This document shows positions 41,584-48,776 of a stretch of DNA of 48,776 bases, piece by piece. The position numbers were made by a program, and so were the translations under genes. The notes beneath the pieces are model-generated. The model made no database searches. It worked only from the letters and a program-made list of their open reading frames with translations, and had not been told where the DNA came from. Every line of letters starts with the position of its first letter. The first letter of the stretch is position 1. The DNA is from an uncultured Duganella sp. (GTDB taxonomy: Bacteria; Pseudomonadota; Gammaproteobacteria; Burkholderiales; Burkholderiaceae), in NCBI GenBank assembly GCA_946482335.1, contig CAMLRG010000013.1, positions 1 through 48,776 on the forward strand. The letters are read 5' to 3'.

Positions 41584-43280
41584 CGGACCGCCAGAAAGAC
41601 ATCGATCAGGGCCGCCGGCGCGGCTTGCTGCGGCTGGCCATGGCCGGCGCGGGCGCTGCCGCGGCGCCGTTTGCGGCGGCCAGCGCTGCGGCGGCGGCAG
41701 GCGCCAGCATGGGCGCGGCCGGGCGCGGCGCGCCAGTTGCGGCAGCGGCGAAGGCCGGCGCCGGTACCTGCGTCCCGTCCGGTGGCCTGCCACGCCCGGC
41801 CTACGGCATCGAGGGCCAGCGCAAGGCCGACCTGGGCAACGGCATGTTCGTCAACCCGGTGGTGCCGGGCGACCATGCCGACCCGACGATCCTGAAGGAC
41901 GGCGACGATTACTACATGACGTTTTCGTCCTTCCTGTCCTATCCCGGCGTCGTGATCTGGCATTCGCGCGACCTGGTCAACTGGGCGCCCATCTGCGCCG
42001 CGCTGACCAAGCCGATCGGCTCGGTGTGGGCGATGGACCTGGTCAAGCACAATGGCCGCTACTTCATCTACATCCCGGCTGAGGATGCGATTTACGTGAT
42101 CTACGCCGACGATATCCGCGGCCCCTGGAGCGATCCGATCGACCTCAAGGTCCAGGGCTGCATCGACCCCGGCCACGCGGTCGGCGAAGACGGCAAGCGC
42201 TACCTGTTCTTCAACGGCGTACGCCGCATTGCCCTGGCCGACGACGGGCTGTCCACGGTGGGCCCGCTGGAGCACGTCTACGATCCCTGGCGCTACCCCG
42301 AAGACTGGGTGGTGGAAATGTTCGCGCCCGAAGGCCCCAAGCTGTTCCGGCGCGGCGAATGGTTCTACCTGGTGGCCGCCGTCGGCGGCACGTCGGGGCC
42401 GCCGACCAGCCATATGGTGACGGTGGCACGCTCACGCTCCATCCACGGGCCCTGGCAGAACTGCCCGCACAACCCCATCGTGCGCACCCAGAGCGCGGAC
42501 GAACCGTGGTGGTCGCGCGGCCACGCCACGGTGGTCGAAGGCCCGCGCGGCGACTGGTGGATGATCTACCACGCCTACGAGAACGGTTTCCGTACCCTGG
42601 GCCGGCAAACCCTGCTCGAACCGATCGAATGGACCAGCGACGGCTGGTTCCGCGCGCGCGGCGGCACCCTGTCCAAAGCCTTGCCGAAACCGAAAGGCGG
42701 CCGCCCCTCCCCGGCCGGCCAAGCCCTGTCCGATGATTTCTCCGGCAACCGCTTCGGGGTGCAATGGAGCTTCTTCAATGCCGGTCCCGACGAAATGCGG
42801 CGCGCCCGTTACGATGGCAAGGGCCTGGTCATCCAGGGCAAAGGCAGTTCCCCGTCCGATTGTTCGCCGCTCACCTGCATCGTCGGCGACCGCGATTACG
42901 AAGCTTCGGTGGTGCTCGATATCGCCGACGGCGCGCAAGGGGGCCTGCTGCTGTACTACAGCCAGCGCGCCTACTGCGGCATCGGCTTCACTCCGGCCCA
43001 AATGCACACCTACCACTGCTCCGAAGAGCAGAGCTGGATGCGGGAAAAGGTCGACGCCAGGACGATCCACATCAGGATGGCCAACCGCGCCAACATCGTG
43101 ACCTTCCATTATTCGACCGATGGCGTGAAGTGGACCAAACACCCATGGCAGATGGAAGTGTCCGGCTTCCACCACAATGTGTTCGGCGGCTTCATGAGCC
43201 TGAAAGTCGGCATCTTCAGCGCCGGCAGCGGCGAAGTCAGGGCGCGGCAGTTCAAATACCGCGGTCTGCCGCCCGCCTGA
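41580..43280 (+). CDS. GH43 beta-xylosidase/alpha-arabinofuranosidase with C-terminal lectin-like domain
   Basis: The 566-residue exported protein has a twin-arginine leader (GRRRGLLRLAMAGAGAAAAP) and an unusually long alanine-rich linker to about residue 65. The GH43 five-bladed propeller has base Asp101 (GDHADPT), pKa-modulating Asp196 (GCIDPGHAVGEDG) and acid Glu251 (APEGPKLF). A concanavalin-like C-terminal domain (about 385-560, DDFSGNRFGVQWSFF to FSAGSGEVRARQF) follows, as in beta-xylosidase-type GH43 enzymes. It likely removes xylose or arabinofuranose units. Translation is coupled to GH31 through ATGA. A terminator follows directly. Confidence 0.9.
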   Translation: MTDRQKDIDQGRRRGLLRLAMAGAGAAAAPFAAASAAAAAGASMGAAGRGAPVAAAAKAGAGTCVPSGGLPRPAYGIEGQRKADLGNGMFVNPVVPGDHADPTILKDGDDYYMTFSSFLSYPGVVIWHSRDLVNWAPICAALTKPIGSVWAMDLVKHNGRYFIYIPAEDAIYVIYADDIRGPWSDPIDLKVQGCIDPGHAVGEDGKRYLFFNGVRRIALADDGLSTVGPLEHVYDPWRYPEDWVVEMFAPEGPKLFRRGEWFYLVAAVGGTSGPPTSHMVTVARSRSIHGPWQNCPHNPIVRTQSADEPWWSRGHATVVEGPRGDWWMIYHAYENGFRTLGRQTLLEPIEWTSDGWFRARGGTLSKALPKPKGGRPSPAGQALSDDFSGNRFGVQWSFFNAGPDEMRRARYDGKGLVIQGKGSSPSDCSPLTCIVGDRDYEASVVLDIADGAQGGLLLYYSQRAYCGIGFTPAQMHTYHCSEEQSWMREKVDARTIHIRMANRANIVTFHYSTDGVKWTKHPWQMEVSGFHHNVFGGFMSLKVGIFSAGSGEVRARQFKYRGLPPA

Positions 43281-43294
43281 TCCGGCGGCGGCGA

Positions 43295-43321
43295 GCGGCG
43301 GCCGCTGGCCGCCGCCCTTTT
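43295..43321 (+). terminator. intrinsic terminator between convergent GH43 and epimerase-like genes
   Basis: GCGGCGGCC (43295-43303), a three-base loop and GGCCGCCGC (43307-43315) form a perfect nine-base-pair stem, then CC and TTTT. The T run is short and merges with the stop codon of the convergent gene. Confidence 0.65.
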
Positions 43322-44154
43322 CACATGTGCAGGGAAAGCGAAAACACCGTGGTGCGGCGGTACACCTGCCCCGGCGCCACGATCACGTGCGGCCAGGCGG
43401 CGCTGGCCAGTTCGGGGCGCGCCTCGGCGTCCAGCGAAAAGCCGCCCTGGTAGCCGGCGCGGAACTGGACCGCCGCTTCCGTCGTATGCACCTGCAGGCA
43501 GCGCCCCGAAGCCGGATCGACGATACGCGCCACCTTGCGCAGCGGACCCTGGCCGCCGGCGAAATGGTTACGCACGAAAAAGCAGTGGTCAAAGCCATTC
43601 TTGCCGTAGATCTGGTGATCGGGCCAGCGCAGGCGGGCGCCGATCGGCGCAGGCTGCCGGAAGTCGAAGGCCGTGCCGCGCACGGCCGCGACGCCGGCCG
43701 GGGCACCCTCGGCATCGACTTCGACGTAGTAATCGGCATCGATTTGCACCATATGGTCGTCCACCTCGCTGGCTGCCCCATTCAGGTTGAAGCAAGGGCG
43801 CGACGCCACGTCGAGCGTGGCAGGCGACATCGCCACGACTTCATGTTCCACCGAGAGGTTGCCGTTATCGTCCAAGCGGTACTTGACCATCTGGGTCGCC
43901 GTGCCCCCCTCCCCCATCAGCAGCAGCGAAACGCCGCCGCCGTCGGCGTGGCGTCCTTGCCACACCGGGAGTTCGCTGTGTTGCGGTGTGGGCAGCAGCA
44001 CGTCGGCCAGGCGCCCGTATCGGTCCGGAGCGCGCCAGGAGCACAGGGCCGCGCCCCGCTCACTGATCGTCACCGTCATGCCCTTGGCGTTCCTGAGTGT
44101 AAACAAGCGGTGTTCGTCCGCCTCTGGCATCGTGCCGGAAATAGGTTTGGTCAT
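43321..44154 (-). CDS. aldose 1-epimerase-like protein lacking both catalytic histidines
   Basis: This cytoplasmic protein of 277 residues is recognisable as GalM-like by GMTVTISERGAALCSWRAPD near the N-terminus, FNLNG mid-protein, GFDHCFFV and TTEAAVQF. Usual family length is about 340. The segment that normally carries the first catalytic histidine (LHGG) is missing. The second (NHxYFNL) reads SRPCFNL, so arginine replaces it. The late Asp (DHCF) and Glu (TTE) remain. It may be a non-canonical mutarotase, a sugar-binding protein or a decaying gene, but the frame is intact. The start at 44154 (or 44157) follows predicted transcription from promoter C near 44193. The frame could otherwise begin at 44244, inside the promoter box. 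Confidence 0.8.
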   Translation of the reverse strand: MTKPISGTMPEADEHRLFTLRNAKGMTVTISERGAALCSWRAPDRYGRLADVLLPTPQHSELPVWQGRHADGGGVSLLLMGEGGTATQMVKYRLDDNGNLSVEHEVVAMSPATLDVASRPCFNLNGAASEVDDHMVQIDADYYVEVDAEGAPAGVAAVRGTAFDFRQPAPIGARLRWPDHQIYGKNGFDHCFFVRNHFAGGQGPLRKVARIVDPASGRCLQVHTTEAAVQFRAGYQGGFSLDAEARPELASAAWPHVIVAPGQVYRRTTVFSLSLHM

Positions 44155-44199
44155 CATTAAAAGATCGGGCTTCCCGTGCCTATGGATTGGCACCATGTC

Positions 44200-44257
44200 A
44201 TTCTGCAATCCGGCGCATGGGGATTCAATTACGAAAATCACCAAGCCGCCGAACGAT
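44200..44257. promoter_or_regulatory. boxed bidirectional promoter C (epimerase-like gene / symporter 2)
   Basis: The box TCAATTACGAAAATCACCAA lies at 44225-44244. On the minus strand, -35 TTGAAT, 17 bases and -10 CAGAAT (44205-44200) lie about 46 bases before the epimerase-like ATG. On the plus strand, -35 TTACGA, 17 bases and -10 AACGAT (44252-44257) point toward the symporter, with a leader of about 238 bases. The plus-strand -10 is the weakest of the eight. Confidence 0.6.
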
Positions 44258-44501
44258 TCTGGCCAACAGCCCCAATACGGGGACTACGCGGGGCTGGAAT
44301 AGGCAATAATGCCAGCGCAGCGGGCAGGAATGGCAAGAAAAAGGCCAACCTATGCCAAAAATGATATAGCTGCATGCAAAAGTGTTATTGGCAATTGAAG
44401 GCGCCCATCGCCTACGATCTCCCGATACCGATTGGATAACAGGGTGCGATGCGCTGCCCACGCGCTCCCGCCCAGAGACAACCCCACTATGTGAGCACCG
44501 C
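44258..44501 (+). other. leader region before the second symporter
   Basis: This 244-base stretch has no convincing gene. It holds a degenerate copy of the promoter box on the opposite orientation (44379-44397, AAAGTGTTATTGGCAATTG, 13 of 19 matches to the gene-proximal strand of box A). It also holds a short chance-like frame of 29 codons at 44309 and locally AT-rich sequence around 44340-44375. The symporter's own promoter may lie here rather than at promoter C. Confidence 0.35.
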
Positions 44502-46178
44502 ATGAGTACCTTTTCAACCCTGGACTTGATTGTCTTCCTGATTTACTTCATCGCCGTCGCCGGCTACGGCATCTGGATTTACCGCCGCAAGCAAAGCAGT
44601 TCCGGCCAGGCCTCGCATGACTACTTCCTGGCTGAAGGGTCGCTGACCTGGTGGGCCATCGGCGCCTCCCTGATCGCCTCCAACATCTCCGCCGAGCAGT
44701 TCATCGGCATGAGCGGCTCTGGCTACAAGATCGGCATGGCCATCGCCGTGTACGAGCTGATGGCGGCCGCCACCCTGGTGATCGTGGCCGTGTTCTTCAT
44801 GCCGGTGTACCTGAAAAACCGCATCTACACCATGCCGCAGTTCCTGGAGCAGCGCTACGGCAAGGCCGTGGCCACCACCATGGCCCTGTTCTGGCTTGGC
44901 CTGTACGTGGTGGTCAACCTGACCTCGATCCTGTACCTGGGCGCGCTGGCCATTTCCAGCCTGTCCGGCATTGCCCTGCTGCCCTGCATGCTGTTCCTGG
45001 CCGTGTTCGCCGCCGTCATCACCCTGGGCGGCATGAAGGTGATCGGCTACACCGACGTGGTACAGGTGGCCTGCCTGGTGGTGGGCGGCCTGGTGACCAC
45101 CTGGCTGGCACTGGACCTGGTGGCCGGCCTGGCCGGCAAGCACGGCGCCGTGGACGGCCTGTCCGAACTGTTCGGCGTGGCGCGCGGCCACTTCGACATG
45201 GTGCTGAAGCGCGAAGACCCGAACTACATGGACCTGCCGGGCCTGTCCGTGCTGCTGGGCGGCATGTGGATCGTCAACCTGAACTACTGGGGCTGCAACC
45301 AGTACATCACCCAGCGCGCCCTGGGCGCCGACCTGCCGACCGCCCGCAAGGGCCTGCTGTTCGCCGCTTTCCTCAAGCTGCTGATGCCGGTCATCGTGGT
45401 GCTGCCGGGTATCGCCGCCTACGCGCTGGATAAATCGGGCGCCCTGGGCGACGCCATGCGCCAGGGCGGCGAGCTGAATCCGGACCGCGCCTACCCTGTG
45501 CTGCTGAACCTGCTGCCGGCGGGCTTGAAAGGCGTGGCCTTCGCCGCCCTGACCGCCGCCGTGGTGGCGTCGCTGGCCGGCAAGGCAAACAGTATCGCCA
45601 CCATCTTCACCCTCGACATCTACAACAAGACCTTCAACAAGCAGGCCACCGAACAGCGCATGGTGTGGATCGGCCGCGTCAGCGTGGTGGTGTCGATGGC
45701 GCTGGCCGTGCTGATCGCGCCGCTGCTGGGCATCGACAAGAAAGGCGGCTTCCAGTACATCCAGGAATACACCGGCTTCGTCTCCCCTGGCATCCTGGCC
45801 ATGTTCCTGATGGGCTTCTTCTGGAAGAAGACCACCGCCGGCGCCGCCATGTTCGCCACCGTCGGCGGCCTGGCCGGCTCGATCGTGCTGAAGTTCCTGC
45901 CGACCATGATGGACCTGTCCTTCCTGGTGCCGATCGGCTTTGCCAAAGTCACCGAAGCCGGCGTGGCCGAAATCCCGTTCCTGGACCGCATGTTCATCGT
46001 GTTCTGGTTCGTGGTCGCCGGCATGGTCCTGATGAGCAAATGGGCCGAAGCCAAGCGCGAAGGCGCGGTCAAGCACCTGCACGTCGACACGTCCATGTTC
46101 CGCGTGGATGGCGCCTTCACCCTCGGCTCCGCCGTGATTGCCGTGGCGCTGGCAGCGATTTACGGGTCGCTCTGGTAA
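44502..46178 (+). CDS. sodium:solute symporter (SSS family), sugar transporter, copy 2
   Basis: The 558-residue inner-membrane symporter is a close paralogue of the one at 9563-11230. It shares LTWWAIGASLIASNISAEQF, GMSGSGYKIGMAIAVYELMA, NLNYWGCNQYITQRALGADL and GFVSPGILAMFLMGFFWKK. Differences cluster at the extreme N-terminus, in the loop after GGLVTTW and near the C-terminus. It probably carries a monosaccharide with sodium. The start is the first ATG of the conserved frame; it lacks a strong Shine-Dalgarno sequence. It stands alone, ending at a strong terminator, with the epimerase-like gene divergent from it. Confidence 0.93.
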   Translation: MSTFSTLDLIVFLIYFIAVAGYGIWIYRRKQSSSGQASHDYFLAEGSLTWWAIGASLIASNISAEQFIGMSGSGYKIGMAIAVYELMAAATLVIVAVFFMPVYLKNRIYTMPQFLEQRYGKAVATTMALFWLGLYVVVNLTSILYLGALAISSLSGIALLPCMLFLAVFAAVITLGGMKVIGYTDVVQVACLVVGGLVTTWLALDLVAGLAGKHGAVDGLSELFGVARGHFDMVLKREDPNYMDLPGLSVLLGGMWIVNLNYWGCNQYITQRALGADLPTARKGLLFAAFLKLLMPVIVVLPGIAAYALDKSGALGDAMRQGGELNPDRAYPVLLNLLPAGLKGVAFAALTAAVVASLAGKANSIATIFTLDIYNKTFNKQATEQRMVWIGRVSVVVSMALAVLIAPLLGIDKKGGFQYIQEYTGFVSPGILAMFLMGFFWKKTTAGAAMFATVGGLAGSIVLKFLPTMMDLSFLVPIGFAKVTEAGVAEIPFLDRMFIVFWFVVAGMVLMSKWAEAKREGAVKHLHVDTSMFRVDGAFTLGSAVIAVALAAIYGSLW

Positions 46179-46200
46179 TCAACAGGCCGCCACAGGCCCG

Positions 46201-46235
46201 ATGCCGTTCAGCTCGCGCTGGACGGCATTTTTTTT
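46201..46235 (+). terminator. intrinsic terminator after symporter 2
   Basis: ATGCCGTTCAGC (46201-46212), the loop TCGC and GCTGGACGGCAT (46217-46228) form a 12-base-pair stem with one G-U pair, followed by eight T residues (46228-46235). It lies 22 bases after the stop codon. Confidence 0.93.
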
Positions 46236-46290
46236 GGTGCGCGATGCATGCTGTCCTGGCGCGGCGGCCATCACGCAATCGCGCCATTTC

Positions 46291-46333
46291 ATCGGCCCAT
46301 GGCCGATTTCGTCGCACCGCCGCCGCGGCGGCG
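46291..46333. repeat. palindromes upstream of the histidine kinase gene
   Basis: ATCGGCCCATGGCCGAT (46291-46307) has perfect seven-base arms around CAT. A 16-base perfect palindrome, CGCCGCCGCGGCGGCG, follows at 46318-46333. They lie 49-91 bases upstream of the kinase ATG. They may be protein sites or a structured leader; GC-rich palindromes also arise by chance here. Confidence 0.35.
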
Positions 46334-46381
46334 CCGCCTGCCATACGCTTGGTTCTTCCTTGACCAACACGAAAGCCCAGC

Positions 46382-48088
46382 ATGCACGCAGCCACCGATG
46401 CGAACGACCAGCTATTACCCCCGGAAATCTCGGCCGCCAGCGGCACCTGGTTCGGGCGCGCCCGCAGTTACCCGATTTTCAGCCCGCCCTGGTATCGCTA
46501 TCGCAGCCTGGCCATGTTGACCGGCAGCGCACTGGTGCTGCTGGTGATAGCGGCCATACAGGGGCTGCCGATGCTCGGTGCACCCGCCAGGGAGATCGAC
46601 TGGGCGGCTGCGGCCCTGGCGACCGGGGTGTTCGTGGCGCCTTACTGCGCGCTATGCCTGGCCGGGCCGGGACTGGCGGTCGTCATACGCCGCCTCGGCC
46701 TGCAACGGCGCCTCGAGACAGCGGCCATCCTGGCGGCGCTGCTGCTCGGCATGGGACTCAGTGCGGGCCTGTTCGCCGTGCTCGCGCGGGCCTACGAAAG
46801 GCCGCGCTTCAATATCGCGCACGACGCCCTCGTCGTGCGCCGCCTGCCCACGCTCCACCTCCGGGTGGCGCCCGGCCCGACCACCAAGTTCCAGGGCCAG
46901 CGCGCGGGCAAGGGAATACGGCAATCGCCCGAGGTGGAGCAAGCCTTGCAGGCGGTGCAGGCGGCTCAGCTTGCCGCGCTGGCGCAGCGGTCTGGAGACG
47001 GAACGGTGCCGGACCGCTATGCCTACCTGGGTCATGCAGCGCAGCTGGCCATCCGGACCATGCAGCAACTCGATGCCGGCGACCCCGCTGTCGACCCTGC
47101 ACGCCGACCCGAGATCGAGAAAGCCTACGCCGCCGCGATTGAAACGATGTACGCGATGCAGCCCGACGTTGAGGCGGCGGCCATCGCTGCCGGGCGCGGG
47201 CAGCAGCCCACCCCGGAGGAGATGGCCGCCGCGCAACGCTTAGCTGCGGCACAGCAGGCCTATGCGGAAGCACAGGCGCAAGCGCAGGCAGTGGCCGCCG
47301 CAGATCCATTCGCGAAAATCCTGGGCGAACTTGCCGCCCTCCTCCTTGCCTGCGCGACCCTCTGGCTGGCCGGCTGGCTGGGCGGCCTGTTCGAGCTGCC
47401 CGCCTTCGTGCGCCAGCGCGGCAAGCTGGTCGACGTGCTGCAGAAGGAAGAACTCAGGCGCGCCCAGGCCGCCCGCAACAGCGCCGAGATGCGGCTGTCG
47501 GTGCTCGCGGCCCAGGTCGAACCGCACTTCCTGTTCAACACCCTGGCCAGCGTGCGTTCGGCCATTTCATCCGATCCGCAGCGCGCCGCCCACATCGTCG
47601 ACCACATGGTGGCATTCCTGCGCTCGACCATCCCACAGATGCGCAATGACGCCGGCAGCGCCACCGTCAGCCTGGCTTCGCAGCTCGATGCGGCACGCGC
47701 CTACCTGGCGCTGATGCACGAACGGATCCCGCGCCTGCGCTTCAGCGTCGACGCCGAAGCGGGCCTGGGGCAAGCTGCGATACCGCCCCTGATGCTGATC
47801 TCGCTGGTCGAGAACGCCGTCAAGCATGGCATCGAACCGAAGATCGGGCCGGGCCGCGTCGAGGTGCGCGCGCGCCGCAGCGCATCCCACGAAGCGCAGC
47901 TGGAAGTGAGCGTGACCGATGACGGGGTGGGCTTCGGCGAGGCGGCCAGCGGCGACGGGATCGGGCTGGCGAATATCCAGGAGCGCCTGCGCAGCATTTA
48001 TGGCCAACGCGCCAGCCTGGTGTTGAAAGCCTTGCCGGAAGGCGGCGTGGCCGCTATCCTGCGCCTACCCCTATCGTTCGAATCCTGA
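46382..48088 (+). CDS. LytS-type sensor histidine kinase
   Basis: The 568-residue membrane kinase has hydrophobic segments near residues 45-62, 76-102, 113-135 and 315-335. Between the third and fourth lies a long alanine/glutamine-rich, probably helical region of about 170 residues, which may be the sensor. The kinase core carries the LytS/YehU-type phosphoacceptor His382 in AQVEPHFLFNTL and a HATPase domain (ISLVENAVKHGIEP, DDGVGFG, GIGLANIQERL). It would phosphorylate the LytTR regulator that starts two bases after its stop. The start at 46382 is the first ATG with a plausible cytoplasmic N-terminus, though the ribosome-binding site is weak. The signal is unknown. Confidence 0.92.
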   Translation: MHAATDANDQLLPPEISAASGTWFGRARSYPIFSPPWYRYRSLAMLTGSALVLLVIAAIQGLPMLGAPAREIDWAAAALATGVFVAPYCALCLAGPGLAVVIRRLGLQRRLETAAILAALLLGMGLSAGLFAVLARAYERPRFNIAHDALVVRRLPTLHLRVAPGPTTKFQGQRAGKGIRQSPEVEQALQAVQAAQLAALAQRSGDGTVPDRYAYLGHAAQLAIRTMQQLDAGDPAVDPARRPEIEKAYAAAIETMYAMQPDVEAAAIAAGRGQQPTPEEMAAAQRLAAAQQAYAEAQAQAQAVAAADPFAKILGELAALLLACATLWLAGWLGGLFELPAFVRQRGKLVDVLQKEELRRAQAARNSAEMRLSVLAAQVEPHFLFNTLASVRSAISSDPQRAAHIVDHMVAFLRSTIPQMRNDAGSATVSLASQLDAARAYLALMHERIPRLRFSVDAEAGLGQAAIPPLMLISLVENAVKHGIEPKIGPGRVEVRARRSASHEAQLEVSVTDDGVGFGEAASGDGIGLANIQERLRSIYGQRASLVLKALPEGGVAAILRLPLSFES

Positions 48089-48090
48089 CC

Positions 48091-48776
48091 ATGCCCACCG
48101 CAATCATCGCCGACGATGAAGAACTGCCGCGCAGGGAATTGCGCCGCATGCTGGCCGAAGTCTGGCCCGCGCTCGACATCGTGGCCGAGTGCGAGCACGG
48201 CACCGACGCGCTCGAAGCGATCTACCGGCTGCAGCCCGACATCGCCTTCCTCGACATCCGCATGCCTGGCCTGTCCGGACTGGACGTGGCCAAGGCGGTG
48301 GGCGGGCGCTGCCGCGCCGTGTTCGTGACCGCCTATGACAGCCACGCCTTCGACGCCTTCGCGGCCGGCGCCATCGACTACCTGCTCAAGCCGGTCGCCC
48401 GCGACCGCCTGATGCAGACCATCGGCAGGCTGCGCGAGCGCGCCCGCCTGGCCCAGCCGATTCCCGGCCTGGACCGCCTGATGGCGGAATTGGACCAGCG
48501 CATGCGCGGCGCCGCCACCACCCGCATCCGCTGGATCAGCGCCAGTGTGGGCGATACGATCAAGGTGTTCCCGATCGAAGACGTGATCTTCTTCCAGTCC
48601 GACGACAAATATACGCGCGTGGTGACGGCAGACGACGAGGCGCACGTGCGCAAGCCCATCAAGGAACTGGTCGACGGCCTGGACCCCGACCAGTTCTGGC
48701 AAGTCCACCGCAGCGTGATCGTGCGCGCCTCCAGCATCGCGCGGGTGCAGCGCGACGAGATGGGACGCATCACCAT
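48091..48776 (+). CDS. LytTR-family response regulator, 3' end cut by the window
   Basis: The frame runs 228 codons to the right edge. A receiver domain (residues 1-120) has acidic-pocket residues in IIADDEELPR, phosphoacceptor Asp55 in IAFLDIRMPG and conserved Lys100 in YLLKPV. A LytTR DNA-binding domain starts near residue 145 (GDTIKVFPIEDVIFFQSDDK) and continues to FWQVHRSVIVR at the edge. It is two bases downstream of the LytS-type kinase. LytTR regulators bind paired direct-repeat sites and often activate transport genes, so neighbouring symporters or TBDR genes are possible targets. This is not shown by the sequence. Confidence 0.93.
   Translation, partial: MPTAIIADDEELPRRELRRMLAEVWPALDIVAECEHGTDALEAIYRLQPDIAFLDIRMPGLSGLDVAKAVGGRCRAVFVTAYDSHAFDAFAAGAIDYLLKPVARDRLMQTIGRLRERARLAQPIPGLDRLMAELDQRMRGAATTRIRWISASVGDTIKVFPIEDVIFFQSDDKYTRVVTADDEAHVRKPIKELVDGLDPDQFWQVHRSVIVRASSIARVQRDEMGRIT

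Noticed and set aside
38338..41793. Minus-strand open frame of 1151 codons
   Set aside because: It is antisense to the esterase and GH31 genes, whose motifs, signal peptides and ribosome-binding sites are clear on the plus strand.
44309..44398. A 29-codon frame in the symporter 2 leader
   Set aside because: It has no clear ribosome-binding site, its composition is chance-like, and it overlaps the degenerate box. There is no support beyond an open frame.
1..48776. Insertion sequences, prophage, integrase sites, CRISPR arrays, tRNA or rRNA genes
   Set aside because: No transposase or integrase frame, no regularly spaced repeats and no tRNA- or rRNA-like sequence was found. The only large repeat is the symporter paralogue pair.

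Overview
The window looks like chromosomal DNA of a Gram-negative, plant-polysaccharide-degrading betaproteobacterium, most likely an Oxalobacteraceae genus such as Massilia or Duganella. This is inferred from the high GC content, two very large TonB-dependent receptors (TBDRs), TBDR-linked flavin halogenases and a LytS/LytTR pair. No marker gene is present, so the genus is a guess.

Layout. Positions 1-3505 hold non-cluster genes: a truncated DUF5916 protein, a GlxA-type AraC regulator, an isochorismatase-family hydrolase and two small unknown proteins. Positions 3509-15903 form a first glycan block. On the minus strand run a GH115 alpha-glucuronidase, a sodium:sugar symporter, a TBDR, a GH35 beta-galactosidase and an aldose 1-dehydrogenase. 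A second, DUF5597-type GH35 diverges from the GH115 gene. Positions 15897-27511 form a second block: TBDR with a Zn-ribbon protein and a flavin halogenase, a second halogenase with a GH29 alpha-fucosidase, and a divergent GH2 gene with a membrane acyltransferase. Positions 27508-43280 hold two divergent operons. The minus-strand operon is GH39-GH27-SGNH esterase-polysaccharide deacetylase-GH97-GH31(PA14). The plus-strand operon is alpha/beta esterase-GH31-GH43. Then come an aldose-epimerase-like gene, a second symporter closely resembling the first, and a LytS-type histidine kinase with a LytTR regulator that runs off the right edge.

How it fits together. TBDRs would import branched oligosaccharides. 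Exported, probably periplasmic, exo-enzymes would remove glucuronosyl, galactosyl, fucosyl, xylosyl and arabinosyl units and acetyl groups. Symporters would bring in monosaccharides, and an epimerase-like protein and a sugar dehydrogenase would start catabolism. No endo-glycanase is visible, so the window reads as the debranching half of hemicellulose use (xyloglucan-like and glucuronoxylan-like side chains).

Regulation is the most novel part. Four intergenic regions (20973-21030, 24246-24303, 38240-38297, 44200-44257) share a 20-base box, consensus GCAATTRYGAAAATCACCAA. On one side, at fixed spacing, lies a sigma70-like -10, and on the other side a second, divergent -10. They look like a family of bidirectional promoters sharing one activator site. 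One of them precedes a long TBDR leader with a short ORF, stem-loops and mutually exclusive pairings. A LacI-type operator lies between the -35 and -10 of the GH115 promoter.
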